Made by a program: the position numbers and the translations under genes
Assembly (NCBI GenBank): GCA_029262275.1
Contig: JAJCZS010000011.1
Location: 1-64,000, forward strand
Direction: 5' to 3'
Length of the DNA: 64,000 nucleotides
Source of the DNA: Deltaproteobacteria bacterium
Lineage (GTDB): Bacteria > Desulfobacterota_D > UBA1144 > Nemesobacterales > UBA2774
Part shown: positions 33,720 through 42,727 of the stretch, in pieces
How positions within the stretch are numbered: position 1 is the stretch's first letter
Layout of the letters: each line of letters begins with the position of its first letter
Notes under the pieces: model-generated
Seen by the model: only the letters and a program-made list of their open reading frames with translations
Databases searched by the model: none
Told to the model about the DNA's origin: nothing

Positions 33720-35170
33720 ATATAAGGTTCTCTCTTCACATAATCGGCAACTTCATGAAGTTCCTAGGACTTCTGATGTTTGTCCCAGCAATTATCTCCC
33801 TATTTTATAAGGAAAATGATATATGGGCATTTATTATCTCAGCCCTATTTACGTCATCCTTCGGTTTTATTCTAGAAATCGTTACTAAACCCAAAGAACA
33901 TTCAAAAGAAATAGAGAGAAAAGAAGGATTTCTTATAGCTGCCATGGCGTGGTTTGCTGCAAGTCTATTCGGAGCCATTCCTTATTTGATTTATGGTGTT
34001 TTTAATAATCCCATCGACGCGTGGTTTGAATCTGTTGCAGGATTCACCACCACAGGGGCTACAGCCTTAGTTAATATTGAAGCCCTTCCAAACGGAATAC
34101 TTTTTTGGAGAAGCTTTAGTCAATGGCTGGGAGGTATGGGTATTATCGTATTAGGCATAGCAATACTACCCAGACTGGCAGTGGGAGGGATGCAGTTAAT
34201 GGGTCTTGAGGCCCCTGGACCTACAACTGAGAAGATCACACCTAGAATCGCCGAGACAGCAAAAAAACTATGGGGACTGTACGTGCTCTTATCTATAGTA
34301 CTTGTAGTATTGCTGCTATTTGCAGGCATGCCGGCATTTGATTCTGTTCTTCAGGCATTAAGCACCTTGTCGACAGGCGGATTTTCACCAAAGAACCTAA
34401 GCGTAGGCTCATACAACAGTCCACTAATTGATGCGATAATTACTATTTTTATGTTTATAGCAGGTACGAACTTTGTACTTTTATACTGGTCTCTTAGGGG
34501 TGACTTAAAAAAAATAACTAAAAATTCAGAGTTTAAATTTTACTTACTTATTAATCTAGCTGTAATTTTAGTGGTTTCAGCCGAACTTTGGACAACTATT
34601 TATCCAAGCATCTTTGAAGCACTTAGATACGGCAGCTTTCAAGTCATCTCGATAAGCACAGGCTCGGGCTTTACGACAGCTAACTATGACATCTGGCCTT
34701 CATTTTCCAAATGGTTTCTACTCCTGCTTATGTTTTTTGGAGGCTGTGCAGGATCTACAACTGGTTCTATAAAAATTATCCGCATAATGGTGTTGTTTAA
34801 GAAGGGATATCAAGAACTACATAAAATTATTTATCCACGCGCAGTAATGCCCATAAGGGTTAATTCAAAACCAATTAGTGACGATGTTGTATCGAGTATT
34901 GCAAGCTTCTTCATAATCTATCTTTTCATTTTTCTTGTATCCACTCTTGTGGTTATGGCCGCAGAAGATTTGCCTATTATTACCGCAATCTCTGCGTGCG
35001 CTGCTTCATTAGGGAACGTAGGCCCCGGATTGGGACAAGTAGGTCCTATTGGAAACTACTCAGAGCTTACGAGCTTTACTAAGATCGCACTCTCATTGCT
35101 CATGATAATCGGAAGGCTAGAACTATTTACTATTCTTGTTATTTTCACACCGACATTCTGGAGAAAATAG
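33716..35170 (+). CDS. trkH: Trk potassium transporter subunit TrkH
   Basis: The 484-residue membrane pore subunit imports K+. Four M1-P-M2 repeats are recognisable, with selectivity-filter segments such as SVAGFTTTGATAL, ALSTLSTGGFSPKN, ISTGSGFTTANYD and SLGNVGPGLGQVGP. About ten transmembrane helices are present. The start is a GTG overlapping the trkA stop by four bases. The conserved Gly of the filter is present in each repeat. Confidence 0.93.
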   Translation: MNIRFSLHIIGNFMKFLGLLMFVPAIISLFYKENDIWAFIISALFTSSFGFILEIVTKPKEHSKEIERKEGFLIAAMAWFAASLFGAIPYLIYGVFNNPIDAWFESVAGFTTTGATALVNIEALPNGILFWRSFSQWLGGMGIIVLGIAILPRLAVGGMQLMGLEAPGPTTEKITPRIAETAKKLWGLYVLLSIVLVVLLLFAGMPAFDSVLQALSTLSTGGFSPKNLSVGSYNSPLIDAIITIFMFIAGTNFVLLYWSLRGDLKKITKNSEFKFYLLINLAVILVVSAELWTTIYPSIFEALRYGSFQVISISTGSGFTTANYDIWPSFSKWFLLLLMFFGGCAGSTTGSIKIIRIMVLFKKGYQELHKIIYPRAVMPIRVNSKPISDDVVSSIASFFIIYLFIFLVSTLVVMAAEDLPIITAISACAASLGNVGPGLGQVGPIGNYSELTSFTKIALSLLMIIGRLELFTILVIFTPTFWRK

Positions 35171-35285
35171 ATACAAGAGCGTGTAGATTCTTTAATAATA
35201 GATATGTTATGGTAATATTTTGGCTTTAAAAACGGCAAGAAATAATCCAAATAACAAAACCGGATTTATTCTCAATCATAAAAAA

Positions 35286-36206
35286 ATGAAAGTAATATTT
35301 GATCCAGAAGAACCAATACAAAATTCTACCTCTGCAACAATCGGCAACTTTGACGGAGTACACCTAGGACATAAAAAAATCCTAAGCGCTGTTAAAGAAG
35401 AAGCAAAACAACAGGGTCTAAGCTCGTGTGTAATTACTTTTCATCCACATCCTCAAAAAGTGCTTCAAAATATTGACATTCCACTTCTAACTCCAATACG
35501 AGAAAGATTAAGACTCCTAGAGAACGAAGGAATAGATGTTGTTGCTTGCTATACATTTACAAAGGATATAGCAAAAATATCCGCCGAAGATTTCGTAACC
35601 GATATTCTCGTGGGCAAGTTAAACCTTAAGCATTTGATTGTAGGTCCCGACTTTTCATTCGGCAGTAAGAGACAGGGCAACTTAGATCTACTAAACAAAA
35701 TGGGGGCTCAGTACGGGTTTGATACCGAGGTCGTTGAAACAGCCACACTTGATGGCGAAATAGTTAGCAGCACTTCTATAAGAAACCTGGTTAGGGAAGG
35801 CAACATGCTTAAGGCTGGGAGGTTTCTTGGATACAACTTCTACATTGAAGGTCAGGTAAAAGAAGGGGAGCGAAGGGGCAGACAAATTGGTTTCCCAACT
35901 GCAAATCTGGATACGGATTGGGATATACTTCCAAAGGTTGGAGTTTACGCAACACTCGCCCATGTGGAAGGCAAAGAATTGAGCAGCATAACAAACGTGG
36001 GTTATAGACCAACATTTGGACACAATGAGCTTTTAATTGAAACGCATATATTTGATTTTAGTGCAGATATATATAAGAAAAGAATAAAGGTAGAGTTTGT
36101 AGATAGGGTACGTGATGAGCAAAAATTCAATGGTCCAGAAGCTCTTATTGAGCAAATAAAAAAGGATGTTGAGAGAGTAAAAGAGATACTTTCAACAAAA
36201 CTGTGA
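35286..36206 (+). CDS. ribF: Bifunctional riboflavin kinase / FAD synthetase
   Basis: The 306-residue enzyme phosphorylates riboflavin to FMN and adenylates FMN to FAD. The N-terminal nucleotidyltransferase has TIGNFDGVHLGHKKIL, CVITFHPHPQKVL and LIVGPDFSFGSKRQGN. The C-terminal kinase begins with RGRQIGFPTANLD and contains GVYATLAHVEG and the closing ETHIFDFSADIYKK. The ATG at 35286 matches the family start; a TTG at 35220 would add 22 unrelated residues. FAD and FMN made here could feed the flavoproteins nearby, although that is only proximity. aroE follows 10 bases later. Confidence 0.93.
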   Translation: MKVIFDPEEPIQNSTSATIGNFDGVHLGHKKILSAVKEEAKQQGLSSCVITFHPHPQKVLQNIDIPLLTPIRERLRLLENEGIDVVACYTFTKDIAKISAEDFVTDILVGKLNLKHLIVGPDFSFGSKRQGNLDLLNKMGAQYGFDTEVVETATLDGEIVSSTSIRNLVREGNMLKAGRFLGYNFYIEGQVKEGERRGRQIGFPTANLDTDWDILPKVGVYATLAHVEGKELSSITNVGYRPTFGHNELLIETHIFDFSADIYKKRIKVEFVDRVRDEQKFNGPEALIEQIKKDVERVKEILSTKL

Positions 36207-36216
36207 GGAAAACAAA

Positions 36217-37068
36217 TTGGGAGTAAAAGCCACTACAGGAATATATGGAATATTTGGTCATCCGGTCAAACACAGCCTCTCGCCTAACATGCACAACAGT
36301 GCGTTTAATGAACTGGGCCTAGATTCAGTCTATGTGGCATTTGATATAGATCCGGAGAACATTGAGCAAGCGACTAACTCTATAAGAGTTATGGGCATAA
36401 AGGGGATCAATATAACAATTCCTCACAAACAAACTATTATGCCTTTTTTAGATGAAATCGCTCCCGATGCAAAACTTACTGGAGCGGTAAACACAGTTAA
36501 AAACGAGGACGGCAAACTAAGCGGTTTCAACACTGATGTTGGCGGTTTTTTGAGAGCAATAAGAGAAGATCTCGATTTTAACCCAGAGGGCAAAACGCTA
36601 TTTCTTACAGGCGCAGGCGGTGCGGCGCGTGCAGTTCTTTCAGCGTTTTGTATGAATAGAGGCTCAGTAGTTTACATAGCCGATATAATATCTGAAAAAG
36701 CTGTTGAGCTGGCAAATCAATTTAAATCAAACTTCGAGAATATAACTTTTGAAACCATAAATATAGAAAATAAGGAACTAGTGTCAGAGAAGTTCAAAGA
36801 GGCCGATATCTTAGTTAATGCTTCCCCTGCCGGAATGGACGGGGTTGGCTCATTAGACATTCCACTTTCAAGCCTTAATAAAAATGCTGTGGTTTATGAC
36901 TTAGTATATAAGCCCCAAAATACCAAACTATTGACCGATGCTAAAGAGTTAGGCCACAAAGCATCCGGTGGTCTCAGCATGCTGCTCTACCAAGGAGCTG
37001 AGAGCTTTGAGATATGGACTGGCGAGAATGCGCCGGTTGATGTTATGAAAAAAGCCCTTGGCCAATAA
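36217..37068 (+). CDS. aroE: Shikimate dehydrogenase
   Basis: The 283-residue enzyme reduces 3-dehydroshikimate to shikimate with NADPH. The substrate-binding HPVKHSLSPNMHNSAF, catalytic Lys in ITIPHKQTIMPF, TGAVNTVKNEDGKLSGFNTD and the Rossmann motif TGAGGAARAVLSAF are all present. The C-terminal LSMLLYQGAESFEIWTG completes the family pattern. The start is a TTG at 36217 with GAGGAAA upstream; no in-frame ATG fits. It shares an operon with ribF. Confidence 0.94.
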   Translation: MGVKATTGIYGIFGHPVKHSLSPNMHNSAFNELGLDSVYVAFDIDPENIEQATNSIRVMGIKGINITIPHKQTIMPFLDEIAPDAKLTGAVNTVKNEDGKLSGFNTDVGGFLRAIREDLDFNPEGKTLFLTGAGGAARAVLSAFCMNRGSVVYIADIISEKAVELANQFKSNFENITFETINIENKELVSEKFKEADILVNASPAGMDGVGSLDIPLSSLNKNAVVYDLVYKPQNTKLLTDAKELGHKASGGLSMLLYQGAESFEIWTGENAPVDVMKKALGQ

Positions 37069-37141
37069 CCCATAAGAATTGGAAAACATATCCATTTGTG
37101 AGATAATCACTCTACAAATCCATATATAAGTTGGAGGAATT

Positions 37142-37378
37142 ATGAGAGTTAGCAGCGATGCGGGTGATTTTGATATTACTGTAAAAGATGCCTCTGTTGA
37201 AGGAGACTTTGTAGTTATAACAGGGCAAATGGGTGTCTGGGATTCTCACATCTATATGACTCCCGGGGACATATGGAAATTCACATCCATTTTTCTCAAA
37301 CCAGCAGTAATACTCTATATGCTTAAAATACCTTTTAAGTCTCTTTTTGGTTCTTCTTCGAAAAGTGAAGATGAGTAA
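37142..37378 (+). CDS. Small hypothetical protein
   Basis: I do not recognise this 78-residue protein. Residues 1-45 look like a small beta-rich domain (FDITVKDASVEGDFVVITGQMG and WDSHIYMTPGDIWKF). A hydrophobic segment follows at about residues 50-68 (IFLKPAVILYMLKIPFKSLF), then an acidic Ser-rich tail. It could be a peripheral or single-pass membrane protein. A good TTGGAGGAA Shine-Dalgarno precedes the ATG. It ends five bases before the convergent dehydrogenase stop. Confidence 0.65.
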   Translation: MRVSSDAGDFDITVKDASVEGDFVVITGQMGVWDSHIYMTPGDIWKFTSIFLKPAVILYMLKIPFKSLFGSSSKSEDE

Positions 37379-37383
37379 AAATT

Positions 37384-38358
37384 TTAGTTGGAATCAAGAA
37401 CTTCAGGGTTTACTAAGTGTTTGGGAACCTCTCCCCCAAGCGCAAGCTCTACGCTTGTAACAGCCATATCTATCATCTTCTCTCGTGTCTCAATTGAGGC
37501 GCTCCCAATATGAGGCGTAAGAAGTGCATTAGGTGCCAATAACAACTCACTATCAACTTTTGGCTCATCTTCAAAAACATCGAGCCCCGCACCCCAGATT
37601 TCCCCTTCTTTTAATGCTTCGGCAAGCTCTCTTTCTTTTATTATAGGACCTCTTCCAACATTGACTATAATTGAGGTTGGCTTCATCTTGCGGAATTCTT
37701 CATATCCGAACTTTCCCCTAGTATCATCAGTAAGAGGAGCAGTAATTACAATAAAGTCCGACTCTTTAAGGAGAGTTTCGAAGTCTACGTATTGACCCCC
37801 GGTTTCACTCTCAGCTTTTTCATTTCTCGATCGGTTCTGATAAATAACCCGCATATTAAAACCTTGCGCTCGATTGGCTACAGCAGTACCAATGCGCCCC
37901 AGGCCATAAACACCAAGAGTGCTGCCATGAATATTCATCCCTAAAAGCAAAGATGGGTGCCAGCAGGTAAAATTGCCTTCTCTAACGTAGCCATCCGCTT
38001 GAACTATTCTTCTCGCCACAGAAAACATGAGCGCCCACGCCAGATCTGCAGTTGTCTCAGTAAGAACATTGGGGGTATTGGTTACCAAAATACCCTTTTT
38101 GGTTGCATAGGGAATATCGACGTTCTCATAGCCTACGGCGGAGTTGGATACGATTTGCAGCTCAGGACAGAGGTCAATGACCTTCTTATCAACAACATCA
38201 GCCACTGTTGTAATTAGCCCACTGCATCCCTTTGCATTTTCTAAGAATTCTTCTCTGGTAGGAAGAGTTGCTTTTGGATATACCGAGACATCGTATTTTT
38301 GTGATAGATGTTTTACAGATTCACCCGGATATTGAGAGGTTACGAAAATCTTTTTCAT
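37384..38358 (-). CDS. D-2-hydroxyacid dehydrogenase (glyoxylate/hydroxypyruvate reductase type)
   Basis: The 324-residue NAD(P)-dependent dehydrogenase has substrate-binding SNSAVGYENVDIPYA and the Rossmann motif LGVYGLGRIGTAVANRA followed by NRSR, where Arg suggests NADP preference. The catalytic Arg (VNVGRGPIIKE), Glu (DVFEDEPKVDSEL) and His (LTPHIGSAS) are all present. The GyaR/GhrB group reduces glyoxylate and hydroxypyruvate; the true substrate is not shown. The ATG overlaps the stop of the upstream 436-residue gene by four bases (38355-38358), so the two act together. Confidence 0.88.
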   Translation of the reverse strand: MKKIFVTSQYPGESVKHLSQKYDVSVYPKATLPTREEFLENAKGCSGLITTVADVVDKKVIDLCPELQIVSNSAVGYENVDIPYATKKGILVTNTPNVLTETTADLAWALMFSVARRIVQADGYVREGNFTCWHPSLLLGMNIHGSTLGVYGLGRIGTAVANRAQGFNMRVIYQNRSRNEKAESETGGQYVDFETLLKESDFIVITAPLTDDTRGKFGYEEFRKMKPTSIIVNVGRGPIIKERELAEALKEGEIWGAGLDVFEDEPKVDSELLLAPNALLTPHIGSASIETREKMIDMAVTSVELALGGEVPKHLVNPEVLDSN

Positions 38359-39665
38359 TTACCTTCAAAGGGATCTGGGATATCCGGATGCCAAAGTTTG
38401 AAATGATTTTTATGGTTTTCAGTATAAGCACCTGGTGGATAGTACTCATCATAAAAATCTAGATCCAAGTGATGCGCCTGAACCATAAACCTTAAGAACA
38501 TCGGGTCAGAAAACGCTGGGAACCTACCATATGTTTCATATATATAATTGCATATATCTTTTACAACCTGTATTTCGTCTTTGCTTGGTCTTTCAACTTG
38601 CTCTAGCACACCCTCTGGGTTCAGATAAGGCATAGTGTGTGATTCCCAGTTGCTCCACTTTGCATCGTTAAATGCCTCTACTGCCTCACCCATATCTTTA
38701 TAATAAGGAGGGCAGTAAGCGTGAAAGAGATCATCCCTACCAACAGCTACAGGGTTAGGGTTTCCGGTGTCCCCTTTTATCTCTGGGGTGACAAACCTAA
38801 AACCGAGCCCCTTATTAAACGGCGTGCCGCCCAGCATGAACATGCTAGCAAATCCGCTAAAGAGCCATCCGCCCAATCCAAGAGTCTGGAGTGTGAGCAC
38901 CATGTTCTGACCCATAAAGGCCTGCTCTGCTATGTATCCATTTGCAAACCTTAGCTCAGCCTCAACAAGCGGCATACGTTTGCCTTTATCTAGGAAACCG
39001 CTTTCAAGCCATTTGTCAGTATTTGGGAGTTTTAAGTTATGAAGCTCATCAACGAAGTTAAACCTGTGATCAGGCCTCATATAAAAGAATAAGAGATTTA
39101 TGATACAAGCTGATAGATCAGTAACAGGCATAAAAAGAGTAGTACCAGGTTTGTTTACGTTCCAGAGATTATGTCCAGCAAGCCCTGGTGGTTTAGAAGG
39201 CAAGTCTGCACGCTTATCCTCAAGTTTTATTCTAGACTCTCTGAACATCTCTAAAATCTTATCGACCCTAGCATGACGGCTAAGCCCCTCAAGACCTCTA
39301 AAATCGTGGGCTTCCTTATCGTGCATCTTCACCATGTAAGTTCCTTCGTCGTTTGTGTAGAAAAGCTCGGTCCTGTGAACATCGCCGAGCGCTGGAATGG
39401 TTTTACTAGTAAACTGCATTTCGAGATCGAGACCTACATGTGGTGGAAAATCAGAGAGGTTTATATTTTTAATACCAAGCCCGTTCCAAACTATAAGTGC
39501 TTCCTCGAGTTCAGTTAGGGGTACAGGATCATGTTTGGATTTATATTGAAGCGGGCCCTTTTCTATCTCCATCCCAAGACCAAATCTTCTTGATCTTCTC
39601 TCGAAAAGAGCGTCCATAAATTTGTAATCAACTGTGACGTCTAGCCCTGGTGGATAGTCTCCCAT
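38355..39665 (-). CDS. Large nitroreductase-like protein
   Basis: I place this 436-residue protein only tentatively. 'DALFERRSRRFGLG' near residue 17 recalls the N-terminal RRSxRRF of nitroreductases. 'IAEQAFMGQNMVLTLQTLGLGG' at about residue 250 matches the central QNxLLxxxxLGLG helix that lines the FMN site. The rest is unusual: a long proline- and aromatic-rich N-terminal half, and a C-terminal HHLDLDFYDEYYPPGAY segment. No signal peptide or membrane helix is evident. Its stop overlaps the start of the hydroxyacid dehydrogenase gene, suggesting a two-step redox conversion. The substrate is unknown. Confidence 0.55.
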   Translation of the reverse strand: MGDYPPGLDVTVDYKFMDALFERRSRRFGLGMEIEKGPLQYKSKHDPVPLTELEEALIVWNGLGIKNINLSDFPPHVGLDLEMQFTSKTIPALGDVHRTELFYTNDEGTYMVKMHDKEAHDFRGLEGLSRHARVDKILEMFRESRIKLEDKRADLPSKPPGLAGHNLWNVNKPGTTLFMPVTDLSACIINLLFFYMRPDHRFNFVDELHNLKLPNTDKWLESGFLDKGKRMPLVEAELRFANGYIAEQAFMGQNMVLTLQTLGLGGWLFSGFASMFMLGGTPFNKGLGFRFVTPEIKGDTGNPNPVAVGRDDLFHAYCPPYYKDMGEAVEAFNDAKWSNWESHTMPYLNPEGVLEQVERPSKDEIQVVKDICNYIYETYGRFPAFSDPMFLRFMVQAHHLDLDFYDEYYPPGAYTENHKNHFKLWHPDIPDPFEGK

Positions 39666-39791
39666 TTTACCGTTCTCCTTTGATGTTTAAAAAGGTAGTT
39701 TAGCAAATAACACCCTCTTAGCCAAATCGCTTTATGTACCAATTAAATATTTGTAGAAACTGGGACGTTCATCTCTTATACTTAGAAGCGT

Positions 39792-40523
39792 ATGAGAATT
39801 AAATCTCTTCATTTGAGTACCGTAATTATTATTGTGACACTGTTTGCGACAGGCTGCACCTCTGGTATGTACGGCGGTGGACAGCAGGCTCAACCCATAC
39901 CAACTACGATGTCCGGTGAGGACGGCGTTTTAATCGCTGTTACTCCATCCTATTGGCCATGGTCCCCAAAGAACCTTGGAGATTATGTGACACCGTACTA
40001 TATAAGAATTACAAATAACTCAGCCAAAACAATTATTTTAGACTATGAGGACATTGTCCTCTTTGATCAATTTAAAAACCAATACACTCCACTTTCCCCA
40101 GACACTGTGGCTAGCATTTTCAATACTTCAACTCCTACTGCATATCAGAGAGATTATTCGTATCCCCGGGTATCTGTTGGGGTCGGGTTTGGTTTTGGTG
40201 GAGGATATGGACGCCGTTACGGCTACGGTGGATACAGAAGAGGATATTATGGACCAAGGGTGGGCGTTTACGGATACTCTCCAGTTTACTATTCTCCGCC
40301 TCCAGCTGCTTATTACTCTCAACCTGTTAACACTTCAGACATATTGACTCAGGCACTGCCCCTAGGCCCTGTACACCCAGGCGCAACTATAACAGGGTTT
40401 CTTTATTTCAGAAATGTTACTGAGCAGGCAAGTCAGGTTACTTTAGATATAGGCTATAATGCTGAGGGTAGTACAAAAGAAAACGTATTAAGCTTTCCAT
40501 TCGATTTAACTTTGAGACCATAG
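39792..40523 (+). CDS. Lipoprotein with Gly/Tyr-rich segment
   Basis: The 243-residue protein has a signal peptide and strong lipobox FATGC (Cys at residue 22). Residues about 45-125 form a beta-sandwich-like domain (DGVLIAVTPSYWPW, YYIRITNNSAKTIILDYEDIVL). A striking Gly/Tyr/Arg-rich stretch at about 125-170 (FGGGYGRRYGYGGYRRGYYG) interrupts it, and a final beta domain follows (GFLYFRNVTEQ, VTLDIGYNAEG). The function is unknown; an outer-membrane structural role is plausible. TATACT at 39777-39782 lies nine bases from the ATG without Shine-Dalgarno, so the start is probably leaderless. Confidence 0.75.
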   Translation: MRIKSLHLSTVIIIVTLFATGCTSGMYGGGQQAQPIPTTMSGEDGVLIAVTPSYWPWSPKNLGDYVTPYYIRITNNSAKTIILDYEDIVLFDQFKNQYTPLSPDTVASIFNTSTPTAYQRDYSYPRVSVGVGFGFGGGYGRRYGYGGYRRGYYGPRVGVYGYSPVYYSPPPAAYYSQPVNTSDILTQALPLGPVHPGATITGFLYFRNVTEQASQVTLDIGYNAEGSTKENVLSFPFDLTLRP

Positions 40524-40537
40524 TTATATAGAAGCCC

Positions 40538-40927
40538 TCAATTTTTCTCATCTTGAAAATAAAGAATGAAGAAGAGACATAGGACGTATACCATCTGAGA
40601 GCCTACTATGCCCCACTCCTGAAGAAGTGACATTCCGAAAACTAGGGCAGCCATAAGCAAGAACCCCAGAACTATTCCTAACCTTAGTTGAAAACCAGTG
40701 ATCAAGATAAGACCAACAATTAATTCAACAATAGGAATTGCATAACCCAGCAGTCTTACAGAGAAAGCTGGTAGGAATGTTTCGTTGAAATTTTCTGCCA
40801 TGCCACCAGCAAATCCGCTGTAATCACCAAATACTCTTACTGCTCCGTGCATAAAAAAGTTAATTCCAGTTACAAAACGAAGCAGGAGAACAGCAAGCTT
40901 TTTATTACTCATTTGCAGAAATTTCAT
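40538..40927 (-). CDS. DoxX-family membrane protein
   Basis: The 129-residue integral membrane protein has four hydrophobic helices in the DoxX pattern. The first helix carries LLLRFVTGINFFMHGAVRVFG, then a helix with GYAIPIVELIVGLILITGF, LGIVLGFLLMAALVFGM, and a last helix YVLCLFFILYF. Relatives serve in thiosulphate:quinone oxidoreductase or SodA-associated complexes, but many are uncharacterised. It may start at the sixth residue (MSNKK) instead. It is convergent with the lipoprotein gene and upstream of dnaJ on the same strand order. Confidence 0.8.
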   Translation of the reverse strand: MKFLQMSNKKLAVLLLRFVTGINFFMHGAVRVFGDYSGFAGGMAENFNETFLPAFSVRLLGYAIPIVELIVGLILITGFQLRLGIVLGFLLMAALVFGMSLLQEWGIVGSQMVYVLCLFFILYFQDEKN

Positions 40928-40963
40928 AGTAAGATTTTAGTATAGAATAAAAGAGAGGAAACA

Positions 40964-42076
40964 CTAGTTTTTCTTTTCATTGAGTTCTTGAAGCTCTTTG
41001 AATATCTTTTTCTCTTCTTTTGAAGGCTTCTTAGGTATTTCTACTTGGATATTGAGATAAATGTCCCCTCTTCTTCCAGACCTAAAACCTGGAAGCCCCT
41101 CATTAGGTATACGCATTGTGGTTCCAGGCTGCGTACCTGCAGGGATTTTCACTTCAAGTTCTCCAACTAGAGTTGGAACATCAACTTTTGTTCCAAATAC
41201 CACATCTGGAATCTGAAGTTTGATATCGCGGTACAGGTTCTCACCTTTCCTTCTAAACCTTGGGTCTTTTTCAGTATTGATAACAACTATAAGGTCTCCA
41301 GGAGGAGCTCCTGGATCAGGACTCATGTTTCCCTGCCCCGGCACTCTTAACGCAACTCCTTCTTCTATGCCGGGAGGAATGTTAATTTCCATTTTTGTTT
41401 CCTTCTCAGCACTGCCTCTTCCCTCACAATCAGGGCACAGCTCATCAATAAAGATTCCCTGTCCCTGGCATTCAGGACATATGCCAACTTGCTGAAATGT
41501 CATACCTTGCTGACGAGTTGTGTAAACCTTCTGGCCTGCACCTTCGCACTCTTCACATTTCCTTGGCTCTGTCCCGGCCTTTGCTCTTGAACCCTCACAA
41601 GACAGACATGCCTCAAAGTGTTTATAAACAACTGTTTCTTCTCCGCCAGTAAGTATTCTTTTTAAGGGCACAGTGATTTCGACCTCTACACTACTTCCCT
41701 GTTCAGCGCGTCTTCCTCTACCACCACCCCGTCCAAATCCAAAGATCTCATCAAAGATGGACCCGCCTCTAAATCCGCTGCCTCCGCCTCCGCCTCCAAA
41801 GATATCTCCAAAGTTAATATTCCCAAAAATATCTTCTGCGGACATTCCGTCTATGCCAGAGAATCCTCCCCTATCGTAACGCGAGCGCTTCTCCGGGTCA
41901 GAGAGAATTCCGTAGGCCTCAGATAGTTCTTTAAACTTTTCCTCAGCTTCAGGTCCGTCGTTATGATCAGGATGGTACTTAAGCGCAAGTTTACGGTAAG
42001 TTTTTTTTATCTCTTGAGCGTCTGCATCTCTCGACACTCCCAGCACTTCATAATAATCCCTTTTTCCAGCTGCCAT
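40964..42076 (-). CDS. dnaJ: Chaperone protein DnaJ
   Basis: The 370-residue type I Hsp40 co-chaperone has the J domain (about 1-75) with the HPD tripeptide (KYHPDHNDG). A Gly/Phe-rich linker follows ([17 protein letters not shown]). Four zinc-binding CxxCxGxG repeats are present ([32 protein letters not shown]), the first slightly altered. The C-terminal substrate-binding domain follows. It stimulates DnaK ATPase. grpE and dnaK are not next to it. Confidence 0.93.
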   Translation of the reverse strand: MAAGKRDYYEVLGVSRDADAQEIKKTYRKLALKYHPDHNDGPEAEEKFKELSEAYGILSDPEKRSRYDRGGFSGIDGMSAEDIFGNINFGDIFGGGGGGSGFRGGSIFDEIFGFGRGGGRGRRAEQGSSVEVEITVPLKRILTGGEETVVYKHFEACLSCEGSRAKAGTEPRKCEECEGAGQKVYTTRQQGMTFQQVGICPECQGQGIFIDELCPDCEGRGSAEKETKMEINIPPGIEEGVALRVPGQGNMSPDPGAPPGDLIVVINTEKDPRFRRKGENLYRDIKLQIPDVVFGTKVDVPTLVGELEVKIPAGTQPGTTMRIPNEGLPGFRSGRRGDIYLNIQVEIPKKPSKEEKKIFKELQELNEKKN

Positions 42077-42325
42077 ATGGACATTTACCTCTTTAAATTT
42101 ATATATACCCTATTTATCGATTTACAAGTCTACCAGTTGAAATTAATTAGAGTATTACAAGGATTTAAGGCGTTATTTTATACGAGACGAGAGATATTGC
42201 CAATACAGGAATATTACTTAAGACAGTTAAAATACTTGTTGCAGAAAATCGTCGACATTTGCTTGGGCATATGATAAGGTCTTTAAAATTAGTTACTTCT
42301 AATCAAACCTAGGGGGAGAAAAAGT

Positions 42326-42670
42326 ATGTTGTTAAACCGAATTTCAATGTTTCTTATAGCTTTTCTCGTAGTTGGCTTTGTGTTTTTTGCTATTCCAGAC
42401 AAAGGTTTCGCAGGAAGCGGACCTCCTCCTATAGGATTTGGGTGTTGTCAGTTTGCTGATGCCTGTGATGTCTCTGGTATGGATCAATGTTTATCGGATC
42501 CAGGGAATGAGGGGTTTTTCCCAGATGGGCGTTGTAATACACGAACAGGGTTATGTTCTGCAGCAACTAGAGACATCCCAACCCTTTCAGAATGGGGATT
42601 AATAGCAATGGCTGGAGTTTTAGGAATAGTTGGATTTATGATTATCAGAAGAAAAAAAGCTGCTGCTTAA
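42326..42670 (+). CDS. Short IPTL-CTERM sorting-domain protein
   Basis: The 114-residue exported protein has a signal peptide (about residues 1-29, ending DKGFAGS). A 50-residue Cys-rich region with six cysteines follows (GFGCCQFADACDVS, QCLSDPG, GRCNTRTGLCSAA). The sorting tail starts at about residue 84 (IPTLSEWGLIAMAGVLG, hydrophobic helix, RRKK). The tail differs at only a few residues from that of the protein at 1208-2125, although the bodies are unrelated. GGGGGAG is the Shine-Dalgarno and a strong terminator follows the stop. Disulphide bonding is likely. Confidence 0.85.
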   Translation: MLLNRISMFLIAFLVVGFVFFAIPDKGFAGSGPPPIGFGCCQFADACDVSGMDQCLSDPGNEGFFPDGRCNTRTGLCSAATRDIPTLSEWGLIAMAGVLGIVGFMIIRRKKAAA

Positions 42671-42698
42671 TATCAAAAACACTTTAATATAAACTATA

Positions 42699-42727
42699 GG
42701 GAGCGGACAATGTCCACTCCCTTTTTT
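42699..42727 (+). terminator. Rho-independent terminator of the third IPTL gene
   Basis: GGGAGCGGAC and GTCCACTCCC pair with one C-A mismatch around an AAT loop, followed by T6 at 42722-42727. It is 28 bases after the stop, and its T tract reaches the end of the convergent uvrA. Confidence 0.8.

Noticed and set aside
42077-42325. Possible gene or RNA in the dnaJ-IPTL gap
   Set aside because: No credible frame, stable hairpin or -35/-10 pair was found; only the GGGGGAG Shine-Dalgarno of the IPTL gene is clear.
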